Below, in pieces: positions 27,307 through 36,538 of a stretch of 64,000 nucleotides of DNA. Location of the stretch: positions 21,553 to 85,552 of the forward strand of contig JAGZQF010000009.1 in the NCBI GenBank assembly GCA_018382295.1. Direction: 5' to 3'. The notes beneath the pieces were generated by a model. That model did no database searches, had not been told where the DNA came from, and saw only the letters and a program-made list of their open reading frames with translations. The DNA comes from Collinsella sp. GTDB lineage: Bacteria > Actinomycetota > Coriobacteriia > Coriobacteriales > Coriobacteriaceae. Both the position numbers and the translations under genes were made by a program. Within the stretch, counting starts at the first letter, position 1; each line of letters begins with the position of its first letter.

Positions 27307-27329
27307 GGATACATACGTTTGCGCAGCGA

Positions 27330-28805
27330 TTACAGCGCCATCGTGCGGGCGCGGTCGATGCGCGCCAGGCAGTCGTCGCGGCCGATGAGCGCCATGGTCT
27401 CGCCCAGCGGAGGACTCACCATGTTGCCGCAGACGGCGACGCGCACGGCCTGGAACACCACGCGCTTCTTGAGGTCCATCTGCTCGGGCAGCGGCTCAAG
27501 CGCGGCGTCGATGTTGGCAGCCGTCCACTCGTTCACACCCTCGAGCGCGGCCTTGGAGGCATCCAGAATGACACCCATGCCCTCCTTGGCCAGGCCCTTG
27601 TTGACGGATTTCTCGTCATACTCGAGCGTCTCGGCCGTGGCAAAGATGGGAGCGGCGACGGTCACGGCGTCGGCCGGCATCTTGGTGCGCGGCTTGACGA
27701 TGGCGGCAAGCGCATCGATCCAATCCTCGCCGTACTCGACATTACCCTCGATGAGACCCGCCTCGTGCAGCTCGGGGACCATGATCTCGTCGGCAAACTG
27801 AGCATCGGACATGCCGTTGATGTACTCGGCATTGACCCAATCGAGCTTCTTGGGGTCGAAGGTCGCCGGGTTCTTAGAGATGCGGTCGAGCGAGAACTTG
27901 CTGGCCAGGACATCGCGCGGGATGATCGTGGTCTCACCGTCGAGCGACCAGCCGAGCAGCGCCAGGTAGTTGACGAAGGCGTCGGACAGGTAGCCGGCGT
28001 CGCGGTACTCCTCCACCGAGGTGGCGCCGTGGCGCTTGGAGAGCTTCTTGCCGTCGGCACCCAAGATCATGGAGATGTGGGCGAACGTAGGCACGGGCGC
28101 GCCGAGGGCCTCGTAGACCATGACCTGACGCGGGGTGTTGGACAGGTGGTCGTCGCCGCGGATGACGTGGGTGATCTTCATCATGGCGTCGTCGACGACG
28201 GTCGCGAAGTTGTACGTGGGCGTGCCATCGGAGCGGAAGATGACAAAGTCGTCGAGCTCCTTGGCGTCGAAGGTCACCTCGCCGTGGACGGCGTCGTGGA
28301 TGACGACGTCGCCGCGGTCCTCGGGCACCTTAATACGCAGGACGTAGGACTCGCCGGCCTCGATGCGGCGGCGGGCCTCCTCGGGATCAAGATCGCGGCA
28401 ACGGCGCTGATAGCCCTGGAAGGGGTCCTTGCGCTCCTGCGCGGCCTTGCGGTCGGCGTCGAGCTGCTCCTTGGTGCAGAAGCAGGGATAGGCCTTGCCC
28501 TCGTCCCAAAGCTTCTGGGCGGCCTGCTTGTACAGGTCCAGGCGCTCGGTCTGGGCGTAGGGGCCAAAGTCGCCGCCCACCTCGGGACCCTCGTCCCAGT
28601 CCAGGCCCAGCCAACGCATGGCGCGCAGGATAATCTGCGTGTTCTCGTCGGTGGAGCGGGTGGGGTCGGTGTCGTCGATGCGCAGGATGAACGTGCCGCC
28701 GTTTGCGCGGGCGAAAGCCCAGTTATAGATAGCGGTGCGGGCGCCGCCGATGTGCAGCTTGCCCGTCGGTGAGGGTGCAAAGCGGACGCGAACGTCTGAT
28801 GCCAT
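27330..28805 (-). CDS. gltX: Glutamyl-tRNA synthetase
   Basis: Class I synthetase charging tRNA-Glu. RFAPSPTGKLHIGGARTA carries the HIGH-type motif as HIGG, and KKLSKRHG is the KMSKS-type loop. The C-terminal anticodon-binding helical domain completes 491 residues. I chose ATG 28805, because GAGGAGA is 5 bases upstream; the frame stays open 13 codons further without a site. Two tRNA-Glu genes lie near the right end of the window. Confidence 0.94.
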   Translation of the reverse strand: MASDVRVRFAPSPTGKLHIGGARTAIYNWAFARANGGTFILRIDDTDPTRSTDENTQIILRAMRWLGLDWDEGPEVGGDFGPYAQTERLDLYKQAAQKLWDEGKAYPCFCTKEQLDADRKAAQERKDPFQGYQRRCRDLDPEEARRRIEAGESYVLRIKVPEDRGDVVIHDAVHGEVTFDAKELDDFVIFRSDGTPTYNFATVVDDAMMKITHVIRGDDHLSNTPRQVMVYEALGAPVPTFAHISMILGADGKKLSKRHGATSVEEYRDAGYLSDAFVNYLALLGWSLDGETTIIPRDVLASKFSLDRISKNPATFDPKKLDWVNAEYINGMSDAQFADEIMVPELHEAGLIEGNVEYGEDWIDALAAIVKPRTKMPADAVTVAAPIFATAETLEYDEKSVNKGLAKEGMGVILDASKAALEGVNEWTAANIDAALEPLPEQMDLKKRVVFQAVRVAVCGNMVSPPLGETMALIGRDDCLARIDRARTMAL

Positions 28806-28891
28806 GGAAATCTCCTCGATTGCAGGATGGATGTCTAACCGCATCAGTATAAAGCATCAAAGCAACCTCCGCACAAAGGGCACCGACCCAA

Positions 28892-28971
28892 TCATTGGGG
28901 ACAGACTTAAATGACCAGTCGTTGGAGACGTTCTTAGTTTAAGGCTGGTCATTTAAGTCTGTCCCCAATGA
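28892..28971. repeat. Perfect 27-bp inverted repeat (CATTGGGGACAGACTTAAATGACC type)
   Basis: Arms 28892-28918 and 28945-28971 are perfect reverse complements with a 26-base centre. It lies in the control region between divergent gltX and metK, about 110 bases before metK. From memory this arm sequence resembles repeats seen in other Coriobacteriia, but I cannot check it here. Confidence 0.75.
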
Positions 28972-29081
28972 GTAGGTGCGGAAAGGGTGTGAATGTTTGA
29001 TTTACGCGTTATGATGTGCCCTTGCATAGAGAGCCCGGCGGAATGGTAACGGTCGCGGGACACGTTTTTGAAAGGACAATC

Positions 29082-30362
29082 ATGTCAGAAGAACTTCGTT
29101 CCATCCCACCCCAACACGGGTCCTTTGTTTTTACGTCGGAGTCGGTGACCGAAGGTCATCCCGATAAGATCGCTGACCAGATCAGCGATGCCGTCCTCGA
29201 CGCAATCCTCGCCAAAGAAATAGAGCTGCAGGAGCAGGGCTACATCGCCCCCAACGGCGTGCCCGCCAACGTGGAGAACGTCCGCTGCGCCTGCGAGACC
29301 CTCGTGACCACCGGCACCGTTATCGTCGCCGGCGAGATTCGCACCCAGGCCTACGTCGACGTTCAGGAAATCGCCCGCGGCGTTATCCGCCGCATTGGCT
29401 ACAACCGTGCCAAATTCGGTTTTGACTGCGATACCTGTGGCGTTATGAGCCTCATCCATGAGCAGTCACCCGATATCGCTCAGGGCGTTGACGAGTCCTT
29501 CGAGACCCAGACCGGCGCTACCACCGACCCGATCGACCTGATCGGTGCCGGCGACCAGGGCATGATGTTCGGTTACGCCTCCAACGAGACCAAGACCCTC
29601 ATGCCCATGCCTCACTACCTGGCAAGCCGCCTGGCCGAGCGCCTGGCTGCCGTGCGTCACGACGGTACCCTCGCCTATCTGCGTCCCGATGGCAAGACCC
29701 AGGTCACCGTGCGCTACGAGGACGGCAAGCCCGTCGAGGTCACGACCATCGTCATCTCCACGCAGCACGCCGCCGAGATCGAGGACATGGGCAAGATCAA
29801 GGCCGACCTAATCGAGCACGTCATCACCCCGGTCATGGCCGCCGAGAACATGCCGTGGGACAACGCCGACATCTACGTGAACCCCACCGGTCGCTTTGTC
29901 GTGGGCGGACCTATGGGTGACACGGGACTGACTGGCCGTAAGATCATCGTCGACACCTACGGCGGCTATGGCCGTCACGGCGGCGGTGCCTTTAGCGGCA
30001 AGGACTGCACCAAGGTCGACCGCTCCGCCGCGTATGCCGCGCGCTGGGTAGCCAAGAACGTGGTCGCCGCCGGTCTGGCCGACCGCTGCGAAGTCGAGCT
30101 TGCCTACGCCATCGGCGTTTCCAAGCCCCTCTCAATCATGGTCGACACCTTCGGCACCGCACATGTTGCTGAGCATAAGATCGTTGAAGCCGTAGAGAAG
30201 ACCTTCGACCTGCGCCCGGGCGCAATCATCCGCGACCTAGACCTGCGTCGCCCGATTTACGAAAAGACGGCAGCCTACGGTCACTTCGGCCGCGAAGACG
30301 CCGACTTCACCTGGGAGAAAACCGACCGAGTCGAAGAACTCAAAGCAGCCTGCGGCCTGTAA
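29082..30362 (+). CDS. metK: S-adenosylmethionine synthase
   Basis: Makes S-adenosylmethionine from methionine and ATP in the cytosol, supplying the methyltransferases in this window (RsmB and the Cbi methylases). Signatures are [50 protein letters not shown] and [12 protein letters not shown]. 426 residues, slightly long for the family owing to a Gly/Ile-rich insertion near residues 50-65. The start is ATG 29082, with GAAAGGA 6 bases upstream. I see no SAM riboswitch in the ~110-base leader. A clear terminator follows. Confidence 0.96.
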   Translation: MSEELRSIPPQHGSFVFTSESVTEGHPDKIADQISDAVLDAILAKEIELQEQGYIAPNGVPANVENVRCACETLVTTGTVIVAGEIRTQAYVDVQEIARGVIRRIGYNRAKFGFDCDTCGVMSLIHEQSPDIAQGVDESFETQTGATTDPIDLIGAGDQGMMFGYASNETKTLMPMPHYLASRLAERLAAVRHDGTLAYLRPDGKTQVTVRYEDGKPVEVTTIVISTQHAAEIEDMGKIKADLIEHVITPVMAAENMPWDNADIYVNPTGRFVVGGPMGDTGLTGRKIIVDTYGGYGRHGGGAFSGKDCTKVDRSAAYAARWVAKNVVAAGLADRCEVELAYAIGVSKPLSIMVDTFGTAHVAEHKIVEAVEKTFDLRPGAIIRDLDLRRPIYEKTAAYGHFGREDADFTWEKTDRVEELKAACGL

Positions 30363-30400
30363 GCTAACTCGAAAAGCTACAGCCAAATAACAACGCACCA

Positions 30401-30437
30401 AAAGAAGTACCGGCCCCAACCGGTACTTCTTTTTTAT
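30401..30437 (+). terminator. Intrinsic terminator of metK
   Basis: Stem AGAAGTACCGG/CCGGTACTTCT followed by a run of T (TTTTTTATTT). Confidence 0.9.
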
Positions 30438-30529
30438 TTAAAGGTGGTGAAGATGAGCCGACCTGGGACATGGAATAGGTCATAGGCCGATAAATTTCGC
30501 AGCAGAGCGACTCCAACCATGTATCCTAA

Positions 30530-30650
30530 GTTCCGAGGGCTTTGGTATCTGGTCGGTCGCGAGTTCCGCACGAGCCGGAGAGCACTTAATGTGCTCTCCG
30601 TGCGAGCAGGACTGCCCGAGCAGGCGACCAAATACCAAAGCCCTCGGAAC
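30530..30650. repeat. Nested palindrome with 26-base arms between metK and the serine dehydratase gene
   Basis: Outer arms 30530-30555 and 30625-30650 (GTTCCGAGGGCTTTGGTAT core) match at 25 of 26 positions. Inside, GGAGAGCAC (30577-30585) pairs with GTGCTCTCC (30591-30599), extended by GCAC/GTGC with a 5-base bulge. The rest of the ~340-base metK-sdaA gap has no gene; a GGCGGG/CCCGCC pair lies closer to the start codon. A mobile palindrome is most likely, but it is transcribed only if the sdaA promoter lies upstream, in which case it would form a large leader structure. Confidence 0.7.
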
Positions 30651-30705
30651 GGCGGGACAGAGTATGCCCCGCCCCTCGGGACGACGGGATAGAACAGGAG
30701 CGCAT

Positions 30706-32313
30706 ATGGCAGGCAAGCCGCAAACACTAGCTACGACCTCTGCATTCGAGATCTTGGGCCCCGTCATGGTCGGCCCCAGCTCATCACACACCGCCGGCGC
30801 CCTGCGCTGCGCCCAAGTTGCCGCCAGCCTGTTAGAAGGCCGCATCGCCAAAGTCACCTTTGGCCTATGGAACTCCTTCGCCCACACCTACCGCGGCCAC
30901 GGCACCGACCGTGCGCTCGTCGCGGGCATCCTGGGCCTCGACACCGATGACGAGAACATCAAGCAGGCCTTCGACCTCGCTCGCGAGCAGGGCCTCGAAT
31001 ATCACTTTGACATCAAGGGCGACGACGCCTCCATCCACCCCAACACCGTCGACATCGATATGGTCGACGACACGGGCGCCACGGCGCAGGTCCGCGGCGA
31101 GAGCCTGGGCGGCGGCAAGATGCGCATCAGCCGCATTAACGGCGTCGGCGTCGACATCTCGGGCATGTATTCCACGCTCTTCGTGGCGCACAAGGACGTT
31201 CCCGGCGTGCTCGCCGCGCTCACGAACCTGCTCGCCTACGCCCACGTGAACATCGCCTTCTGCCGCACCTACCGAACCGAAGTGGGCGGCCAGGCCTACT
31301 CCGTCTTTGAGACCGACGGTGCGCCCGACGACACCGTCGTCCCCATGTTACGCAAGCTCGACAATGTCGATTACGCGACCTTTATCGAGCTCCCCGGTTC
31401 TGCCTCGTCGCTCTCCCCCGGCGTCTCGGCCAAGGAGATCTTCGACGACGGCCAGCAGCTGCTCGATGCGTGCGAGGAACTGGGGCTCAGCATCGGCGCC
31501 GTCATGGCCGTGCGTGAGGCGCGCCTGACCGGCGAAGCCCACGCCGTCGACGCCATGCGTCGCGTGCTCGACGTCATGCGGGAGGAGACCACGGCCCCCA
31601 TCGCCAATCCGCAGCGATCGCTCGGCGGGCTTATCGGCGGCGAGGCCAAACTCGTCGATGCCACCGGCCGCAACGATTTGAGCACGAGCCTGATGGGCGC
31701 CGTCCAGACCGACGCCGTAGCCCGCGCCATGGCCGTGCTCGAGCGCTCGGCCACGATGGGCGTAATCGTCGCAGCTCCGACGGCAGGATCCGCGGGTGTT
31801 GTGCCCGGCTGCGTGCTGGCGCTCGCCGATCGCCTGCAGCTCGACGACGAGCAGGTCATGGACGCGCTCTACTGCGCAGCCGCCATCGGCCTCAACCTCA
31901 CCACAAGCGCCTGCGTCGCCGGCGCTGAGGGCGGCTGTCAGGCCGAGGTGGGAAGCGCCGCCGCCATGGCGGCCGCCGCGCTGGTGCAGATGCTCGGCGG
32001 CACGCCCGAGCAGGCGCTCGACGCCAGTTCCATCGCGCTGAGTAACCTGCTGGGCCTCGTTTGTGACCCCGTCGGTGGCCTCGTGGAGGTGCCCTGCCAA
32101 AACCGCAACGCCATCGGCGTGGCAGCGGCCTTTAGCTCGGCACAACTCGCCCTCGCAGGCATTAAGAGCTTGGTGCCGTTTGACCAGATGGCACATGTCA
32201 TGCTCTCGGTGGGCCACGCGTTGCCAGCCACGCTGCGCGAGACGGCAAAGGGCGGCATCGCGCAGGCTCCGGCCGCACTTTCGGCCTGTGCAAAATGCGG
32301 CGTGTGCGGATAG
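30706..32313 (+). CDS. L-serine ammonia-lyase (single-chain, iron-sulfur type)
   Basis: Deaminates serine to pyruvate and ammonia using a [4Fe-4S] cluster. The beta-type domain starts AFEILGPVMVGPSSSHTAGA near residue 10. An ACT-like regulatory stretch follows (about residues 150-215). The alpha domain then carries APTAGSAGVVPGC, TTSACVAGAEGGCQAEVG and CDPVGGLVEVPCQNRN, whose cysteines are the expected cluster ligands. Fusion of the two domains into one 535-residue chain is the form found in many bacteria such as E. coli. The chain ends CAKCGVCG, which could add cysteine ligands. The start is ATG 30706 with AGGAG upstream; a longer open frame lies in the palindrome and is ignored. Confidence 0.92.
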   Translation: MAGKPQTLATTSAFEILGPVMVGPSSSHTAGALRCAQVAASLLEGRIAKVTFGLWNSFAHTYRGHGTDRALVAGILGLDTDDENIKQAFDLAREQGLEYHFDIKGDDASIHPNTVDIDMVDDTGATAQVRGESLGGGKMRISRINGVGVDISGMYSTLFVAHKDVPGVLAALTNLLAYAHVNIAFCRTYRTEVGGQAYSVFETDGAPDDTVVPMLRKLDNVDYATFIELPGSASSLSPGVSAKEIFDDGQQLLDACEELGLSIGAVMAVREARLTGEAHAVDAMRRVLDVMREETTAPIANPQRSLGGLIGGEAKLVDATGRNDLSTSLMGAVQTDAVARAMAVLERSATMGVIVAAPTAGSAGVVPGCVLALADRLQLDDEQVMDALYCAAAIGLNLTTSACVAGAEGGCQAEVGSAAAMAAAALVQMLGGTPEQALDASSIALSNLLGLVCDPVGGLVEVPCQNRNAIGVAAAFSSAQLALAGIKSLVPFDQMAHVMLSVGHALPATLRETAKGGIAQAPAALSACAKCGVCG

Positions 32314-32330
32314 CGACAAAGAACGACTCA

Positions 32331-32358
32331 AAGGTGGGACAAATGTCCCACCTCTTTT
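32331..32358 (+). terminator. Intrinsic terminator after the serine dehydratase gene
   Basis: 9-bp perfect stem AGGTGGGAC/GTCCCACCT with a 4-base loop and a CTTTT tail. Confidence 0.8.
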
Positions 32359-32462
32359 GAATGCCACCGTTTCCGTACCACAAACAGCAGGGCAATCGCT
32401 ATAATGCAAGCCCAGTAAAAACACGATGAACCGCAAGGCGAAAATCGAAGGATATGCATACG

Positions 32463-34196
32463 ATGTCGCAAAACGATCGAACTCAACTGATTCCCGATCC
32501 GCAGCAGCCGAGCAGGCACGCCGGCGGCGTTCAGTCGCCGCGTCCTATCGCGCCGAGCCACGGTCAGCAGCGTGGTGCGGCAAACGCTTCTCAACGCCCG
32601 AACCAACAGCGACAGCAGCGTCAACAACGTCAGCAGCACCAGGCAAACGGCAATGCGCCCAAGCAGCCCCCCACGCACGCTCGAGGCGATCGCGGCCCCG
32701 CGCGCAAGTCCGCCGGCAACAATAAGTCGGGCAAAAAGACGACGCTCTTTGTCGTCCTGGGTCTAATCGTCATTGTCTATATCGTAGGCGTCGTAGCATT
32801 TTCGCAGGTAGCCTACCCCAACACCACCATCGCCGGCGTCGACGTCTCGTTCTCCAACGCTTCGTCTGCCGCCACCAAGGTCAACTCGGCATGGAAGCAC
32901 TATAAGCTCACCGTGACAGGCGATGACTTTAACTGGACCTATCAGCCCGAGTCCGATGAGCCCATCGTCGACGGTGAAGCTGCCGCAAAAGAGATTATCA
33001 GCCACAACGAAGCCTTTGTATGGCCGGTCCGCCTTGTGGAATCCTTAAGCGGCAAGACCAAAACAACCGCTACCTCCAACGAAGTCGATCTTGATCAAGA
33101 CGTCGACCTGTCCATGCTCTCCGACACCTTTGACCAAAAGAAGTTTGAGAAGGATCTGGGCGCCGCCATCGACGAGTTTAACGAGGGCCGTTCGGGCACG
33201 TTCGAGGCAAATAGCTCCTATGACGAGCAGGCCGGCAAGTTTACCGTCGAGAAGGCGCGCTCCAACGAAAAACTCAACCGCGAGCATGTCATTAAATATG
33301 CCGAGCTCGAGCTTGCCTCGCTGGCCGAGACCGTAGATCTTTCCAAGCTCGGCAACGATGCCTATGAGCCGCTCAATGGAACGCTGACCGATGATCAGAT
33401 TCAGGCCGCATGCGATGCCGCCAACAACTTCCTGGGCGTCAACGTGACCCTCAAGCTCAACGGCGAGGATGCTGGCAAGGTTGATGGCAGCTCCGTATTG
33501 CAGTGGATCAGCTTTGCCGATCCGGCCAACCCAACGCTCGATACGACGCAGATCAGCAGCTGGGCAGCCGAGCTCGCTAACGGCTTTAATACCGTGGGCT
33601 CCACTCGCTGGTGGACGCGCGCCGATAGCAAGCAGTGCGCCGTCGAAGGCGGTGACTTTGGTTGGTCCATCGACAGCAGCTCGCTCGCCAAGCAGGTCGA
33701 GGACGCCATTAACAACAAGCAGACTGGCGAAATCGAGATCAAGTACTCCCAGAAGGCCGACACCTTTACCGCAAAGGGAGAGCCCGACTGGAAGGCGTAT
33801 ATCGACGTCGACTTGTCCGAACAGCACGCGCGCTACTATGACGAGAGCGGAAATATCGTTTGGGAGGCCAACTTTATCTCGGGCAAGCCGGGCGAGGACG
33901 CCACGCCCGAGGGCGTCTGGCAGATCAACAGCAACGACGGCGGCAGCACCCTGATCGGAGCCAAGGACCCCGAGACCGGCAAGCCCAAATACGAGAGTCC
34001 GGTGAGCTACTGGATGCCGTTTGAGGGCAACATGATCGGCTTCCATGATGCCACCTGGCAAAACGACAAGAGCTTCGATAACGCCGAGTCGTACAAATGG
34101 TGCGGCAGCCACGGCTGCATCAACCTGCGCCTGGCAGACGCCAAGGCACTTCACGACTGCATCAAAGTCGGCCTGTGTGTGGTTGTCCACTCGTAG
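32463..34196 (+). CDS. Membrane-anchored L,D-transpeptidase (YkuD) with Gln-rich cytoplasmic tail
   Basis: Cell-wall cross-linking enzyme. Residues 1 to ~90 are disordered and Gln/Arg-rich (QRQQRQQRQQ), then one transmembrane helix (about 93-114). An extracytoplasmic region of the PG_binding_4 type follows (about 120-430), and a C-terminal YkuD domain ends the chain. The catalytic motif SHGCINLR has Cys near residue 552, 26 residues from the end. 577 residues. ATG 32463 has GAAGGA 10 bases upstream; ATG 32454 in the same frame is only 2 bases from it. A terminator precedes it and no neighbour shares its function, so it probably has its own promoter. Confidence 0.88.
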   Translation: MSQNDRTQLIPDPQQPSRHAGGVQSPRPIAPSHGQQRGAANASQRPNQQRQQRQQRQQHQANGNAPKQPPTHARGDRGPARKSAGNNKSGKKTTLFVVLGLIVIVYIVGVVAFSQVAYPNTTIAGVDVSFSNASSAATKVNSAWKHYKLTVTGDDFNWTYQPESDEPIVDGEAAAKEIISHNEAFVWPVRLVESLSGKTKTTATSNEVDLDQDVDLSMLSDTFDQKKFEKDLGAAIDEFNEGRSGTFEANSSYDEQAGKFTVEKARSNEKLNREHVIKYAELELASLAETVDLSKLGNDAYEPLNGTLTDDQIQAACDAANNFLGVNVTLKLNGEDAGKVDGSSVLQWISFADPANPTLDTTQISSWAAELANGFNTVGSTRWWTRADSKQCAVEGGDFGWSIDSSSLAKQVEDAINNKQTGEIEIKYSQKADTFTAKGEPDWKAYIDVDLSEQHARYYDESGNIVWEANFISGKPGEDATPEGVWQINSNDGGSTLIGAKDPETGKPKYESPVSYWMPFEGNMIGFHDATWQNDKSFDNAESYKWCGSHGCINLRLADAKALHDCIKVGLCVVVHS

Positions 34197-34265
34197 TGCA
34201 ACGCGCACATTCATACAACGTGGAACCGCTGCGACCAATCTAACAGTTCCGAAAGAAACCGTCTT

Positions 34266-34293
34266 ATGCGCCCACCCCAACCGGTGGGCGCAT
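34266..34293 (+). other. Hairpin between the L,D-transpeptidase and the efflux operon
   Basis: 11-bp perfect stem ATGCGCCCACC/GGTGGGCGCAT with a 6-base loop. No T-run follows on either strand. It could still be an inefficient terminator of the preceding gene. Confidence 0.5.
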
Positions 34294-34328
34294 ATACTTA
34301 TCGAGGTACTTTCTATAAAGGAGACGCT

Positions 34329-35765
34329 ATGCCGAATGTCCCCACGACCACCCCGGGCCCGGATGATACCGAGCACACGCTCGAAGATGTCACCGAAACG
34401 ATTCCTCTGATTACAAACGTACATGCCGATAAGCAGAGCGGACGCGCGAACGATGCGACCGAGATTTCCGATGAAGAGGCATATGCCAAGCTCAAGGCAA
34501 AACGTGCCGAACGTCGACGCAAAAAGCTCATCCGACGCGGCATTGCGGCCGGCGTCGTGGCCGCCATTGTGCTCATCGCCGTTGTCGTGACCCTGGTTAT
34601 CAATGCGCAGCCACAGGGCACTAGCGGGCCTGTGACCGACATGGTGACCGAGGGCACGTTTACCACAACGGTCGAGGCGAAAGGCCAGCTCAAACCAATT
34701 TCGTCCTCAGTGGTCTCCCCTTCTGTCGACGGCACGGTCGATTCGATCAACGTGCAGGCGGGCCAATCCGTCAACGAGGGCGACGTGCTTATGACCATTA
34801 AAAACGACGAGCTCGATCGCAACGTTGCCGAGGCACAGCGTGCAGTTGCTGCCGCTCAAGAAGACCTCGCTAATGCGAAGAAAGCCGCAGCTGCCGCTCA
34901 GGCCACCCCAACGACGGACGTCGATGGAGCTTCCGCAGCGGCTGGCGTCTCCGACGCATCAGCGGACACGAACGCCGTATCGGCCGCGCAGCGCAGCCTC
35001 GCTTCGGCCCAGGCAAACCTCGATCAGGCGAACGCCAAGGCCGCCAGCCGTACGGTCACGGCCCCGAGCTCGGGCAGCATCGTGGAGCTCAACGCCAAGG
35101 TGGGCGCCACGGTAACAGGCGGCATGATTATGGGCGAAAGTGATACGAGCGGTGGCAAGCAGTGCATGCAGATCGCCGACCTATCCAAGATGAAGGTGAC
35201 CGTACAGGTGGGAGAAAAGGACATCGCCAAGATCGCCGTTGGGCAGAGCGCCAACGTCACGTATCCCGCGTTTCCCGATATCGTGAGCCAGGGCACCGTC
35301 ACGGCTATCGCGTCGGTGGCAAACTCCGACGCCGCTAACGGTGGCGGCGGCAGCGTAACCTTTAACGTCGACATCCTCATCGAGGCGCCCGACGCGCGCC
35401 TGAAGCCGGGCATGACGGCCGAGGTCTCGGTGGTGACCGAGCAGCTCGACGACGTGGTGATGGTGCCGACGATGGCGCTCATGACCGAAGACGGCGAACA
35501 CTATTACGTCAACGTGGCAACCGATGACGAGGGCAAACAGACCCGCCGCGTGAAAGTGACCGTCGTGACGCAAAACGACAACGAAGCCGTAGTCGGCAAG
35601 ACACAGGTCAAGCGCGACGACCAGGGCAACGAGATCAACCCTAACGTGCCGATTACCAAGCTGCGCGATGGCGACACCCTCGTCATGGACACCGGAGCGG
35701 ACGCAACGGCTGACGGCGGCTACAGCACGGATTCGGGCAGCATGTCTGACGACGAGGGCATGTAA
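34329..35765 (+). CDS. MacA-like periplasmic-adaptor (HlyD family) efflux subunit
   Basis: 478 residues. A charged N-terminal tail of ~70 residues is followed by a transmembrane anchor (GVVAAIVLIAVVVTLVI, about 73-90). Next is a lipoyl/barrel-sandwich half (GQLKPISSSVVSPSVDGTV), an Ala/Gln-rich coiled coil broken by a low-complexity insert (AATPTTDVDG region), the second lipoyl half (VTAPSSGSIVELNAKVG) and beta-barrel domains (TAEVSVVTEQLDD). It would link the MacB-type transporter below to its substrate. In this Gram-positive cell there is no outer membrane channel, so a role in peptide or lipid export is more likely than tripartite efflux. AAAGGAG precedes the ATG. Confidence 0.85.
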   Translation: MPNVPTTTPGPDDTEHTLEDVTETIPLITNVHADKQSGRANDATEISDEEAYAKLKAKRAERRRKKLIRRGIAAGVVAAIVLIAVVVTLVINAQPQGTSGPVTDMVTEGTFTTTVEAKGQLKPISSSVVSPSVDGTVDSINVQAGQSVNEGDVLMTIKNDELDRNVAEAQRAVAAAQEDLANAKKAAAAAQATPTTDVDGASAAAGVSDASADTNAVSAAQRSLASAQANLDQANAKAASRTVTAPSSGSIVELNAKVGATVTGGMIMGESDTSGGKQCMQIADLSKMKVTVQVGEKDIAKIAVGQSANVTYPAFPDIVSQGTVTAIASVANSDAANGGGGSVTFNVDILIEAPDARLKPGMTAEVSVVTEQLDDVVMVPTMALMTEDGEHYYVNVATDDEGKQTRRVKVTVVTQNDNEAVVGKTQVKRDDQGNEINPNVPITKLRDGDTLVMDTGADATADGGYSTDSGSMSDDEGM

Positions 35766-36538
35766 TGCGTCCCGTTATCGACATCCGCAACGTGCACCGC
35801 ATCTTTGAAAGCGAGGCAGGTTGCGCCCACATCCTGCATAACGTGAGACTGGCGGTAGATCCCGGCGAGTTCGTCGCCATTACTGGCCCCTCGGGCTCGG
35901 GCAAATCAACCCTCATGAACATCCTAGGCTGCCTGGATAAGCCGACGGCGGGCGACTACTACCTGCAAGGGCTCAACGTGGCCGAGCTCGATGATGACGA
36001 GCTCACCGAAGTCCGCGCCCTGAGCATTGGCTTTGTCTTTCAGAGCTTCAACCTGCTGCCGCGCCTGTCGGTTATCGAAAACGTGATGCTGCCGCTGGCC
36101 TACACCAATGTGCCCCGTAGCCAGCGCGAGATGCGCGCCGTGCACGCGCTGCAGGCTGTCACGCTGCCCGTCGACCACTGGGACCACCGCATATCCGAGC
36201 TCTCGGGCGGCCAGATGCAGCGCGTCGCAATCGCGCGCGCCCTCGTCAATGATCCGCCCATCATTCTGGCTGACGAGCCGACGGGAAACCTGGACTCCGC
36301 TACCGGAGCGCTTGTGATGGAGACCTTCCATAAGCTCCAGAAGCGCGGCAAAACCATCGTGCTTATCACACACGACCCCGGCATCGCCGCCGAGGCCGAC
36401 CGTGCCGTGACCATCCGCGACGGTCGCATTCACGACGGCGCGTATATTCCACATGCACCGCGGACCCTGCGCAGCGCCGTAGATAGCCTGCCCATGATTT
36501 CCGCCTCCGCCAACCCGCCGAAAGGAGAGATGGCATGA
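35765..36538 (+). CDS. ABC transporter ATP-binding protein (MacB/LolD type)
   Basis: 257-residue nucleotide-binding subunit. Walker A is [12 protein letters not shown], then the Q-loop [13 protein letters not shown], signature [15 protein letters not shown], Walker [15 protein letters not shown] and the switch His in ITHDP. The sequence type ([12 protein letters not shown]) matches the LolD/MacB group that works with FtsX-like permeases. It overlaps the adaptor stop by one base (TAATG) and the permease start by four bases (ATGA), so the three genes are translationally coupled. The C-terminal ~30 residues are a variable extension. Confidence 0.92.
   Translation: MRPVIDIRNVHRIFESEAGCAHILHNVRLAVDPGEFVAITGPSGSGKSTLMNILGCLDKPTAGDYYLQGLNVAELDDDELTEVRALSIGFVFQSFNLLPRLSVIENVMLPLAYTNVPRSQREMRAVHALQAVTLPVDHWDHRISELSGGQMQRVAIARALVNDPPIILADEPTGNLDSATGALVMETFHKLQKRGKTIVLITHDPGIAAEADRAVTIRDGRIHDGAYIPHAPRTLRSAVDSLPMISASANPPKGEMA

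Noticed and set aside
28972..29081. SAM riboswitch upstream of metK
   Set aside because: The leader is short and lacks recognisable SAM aptamer blocks and a terminator/antiterminator pair.
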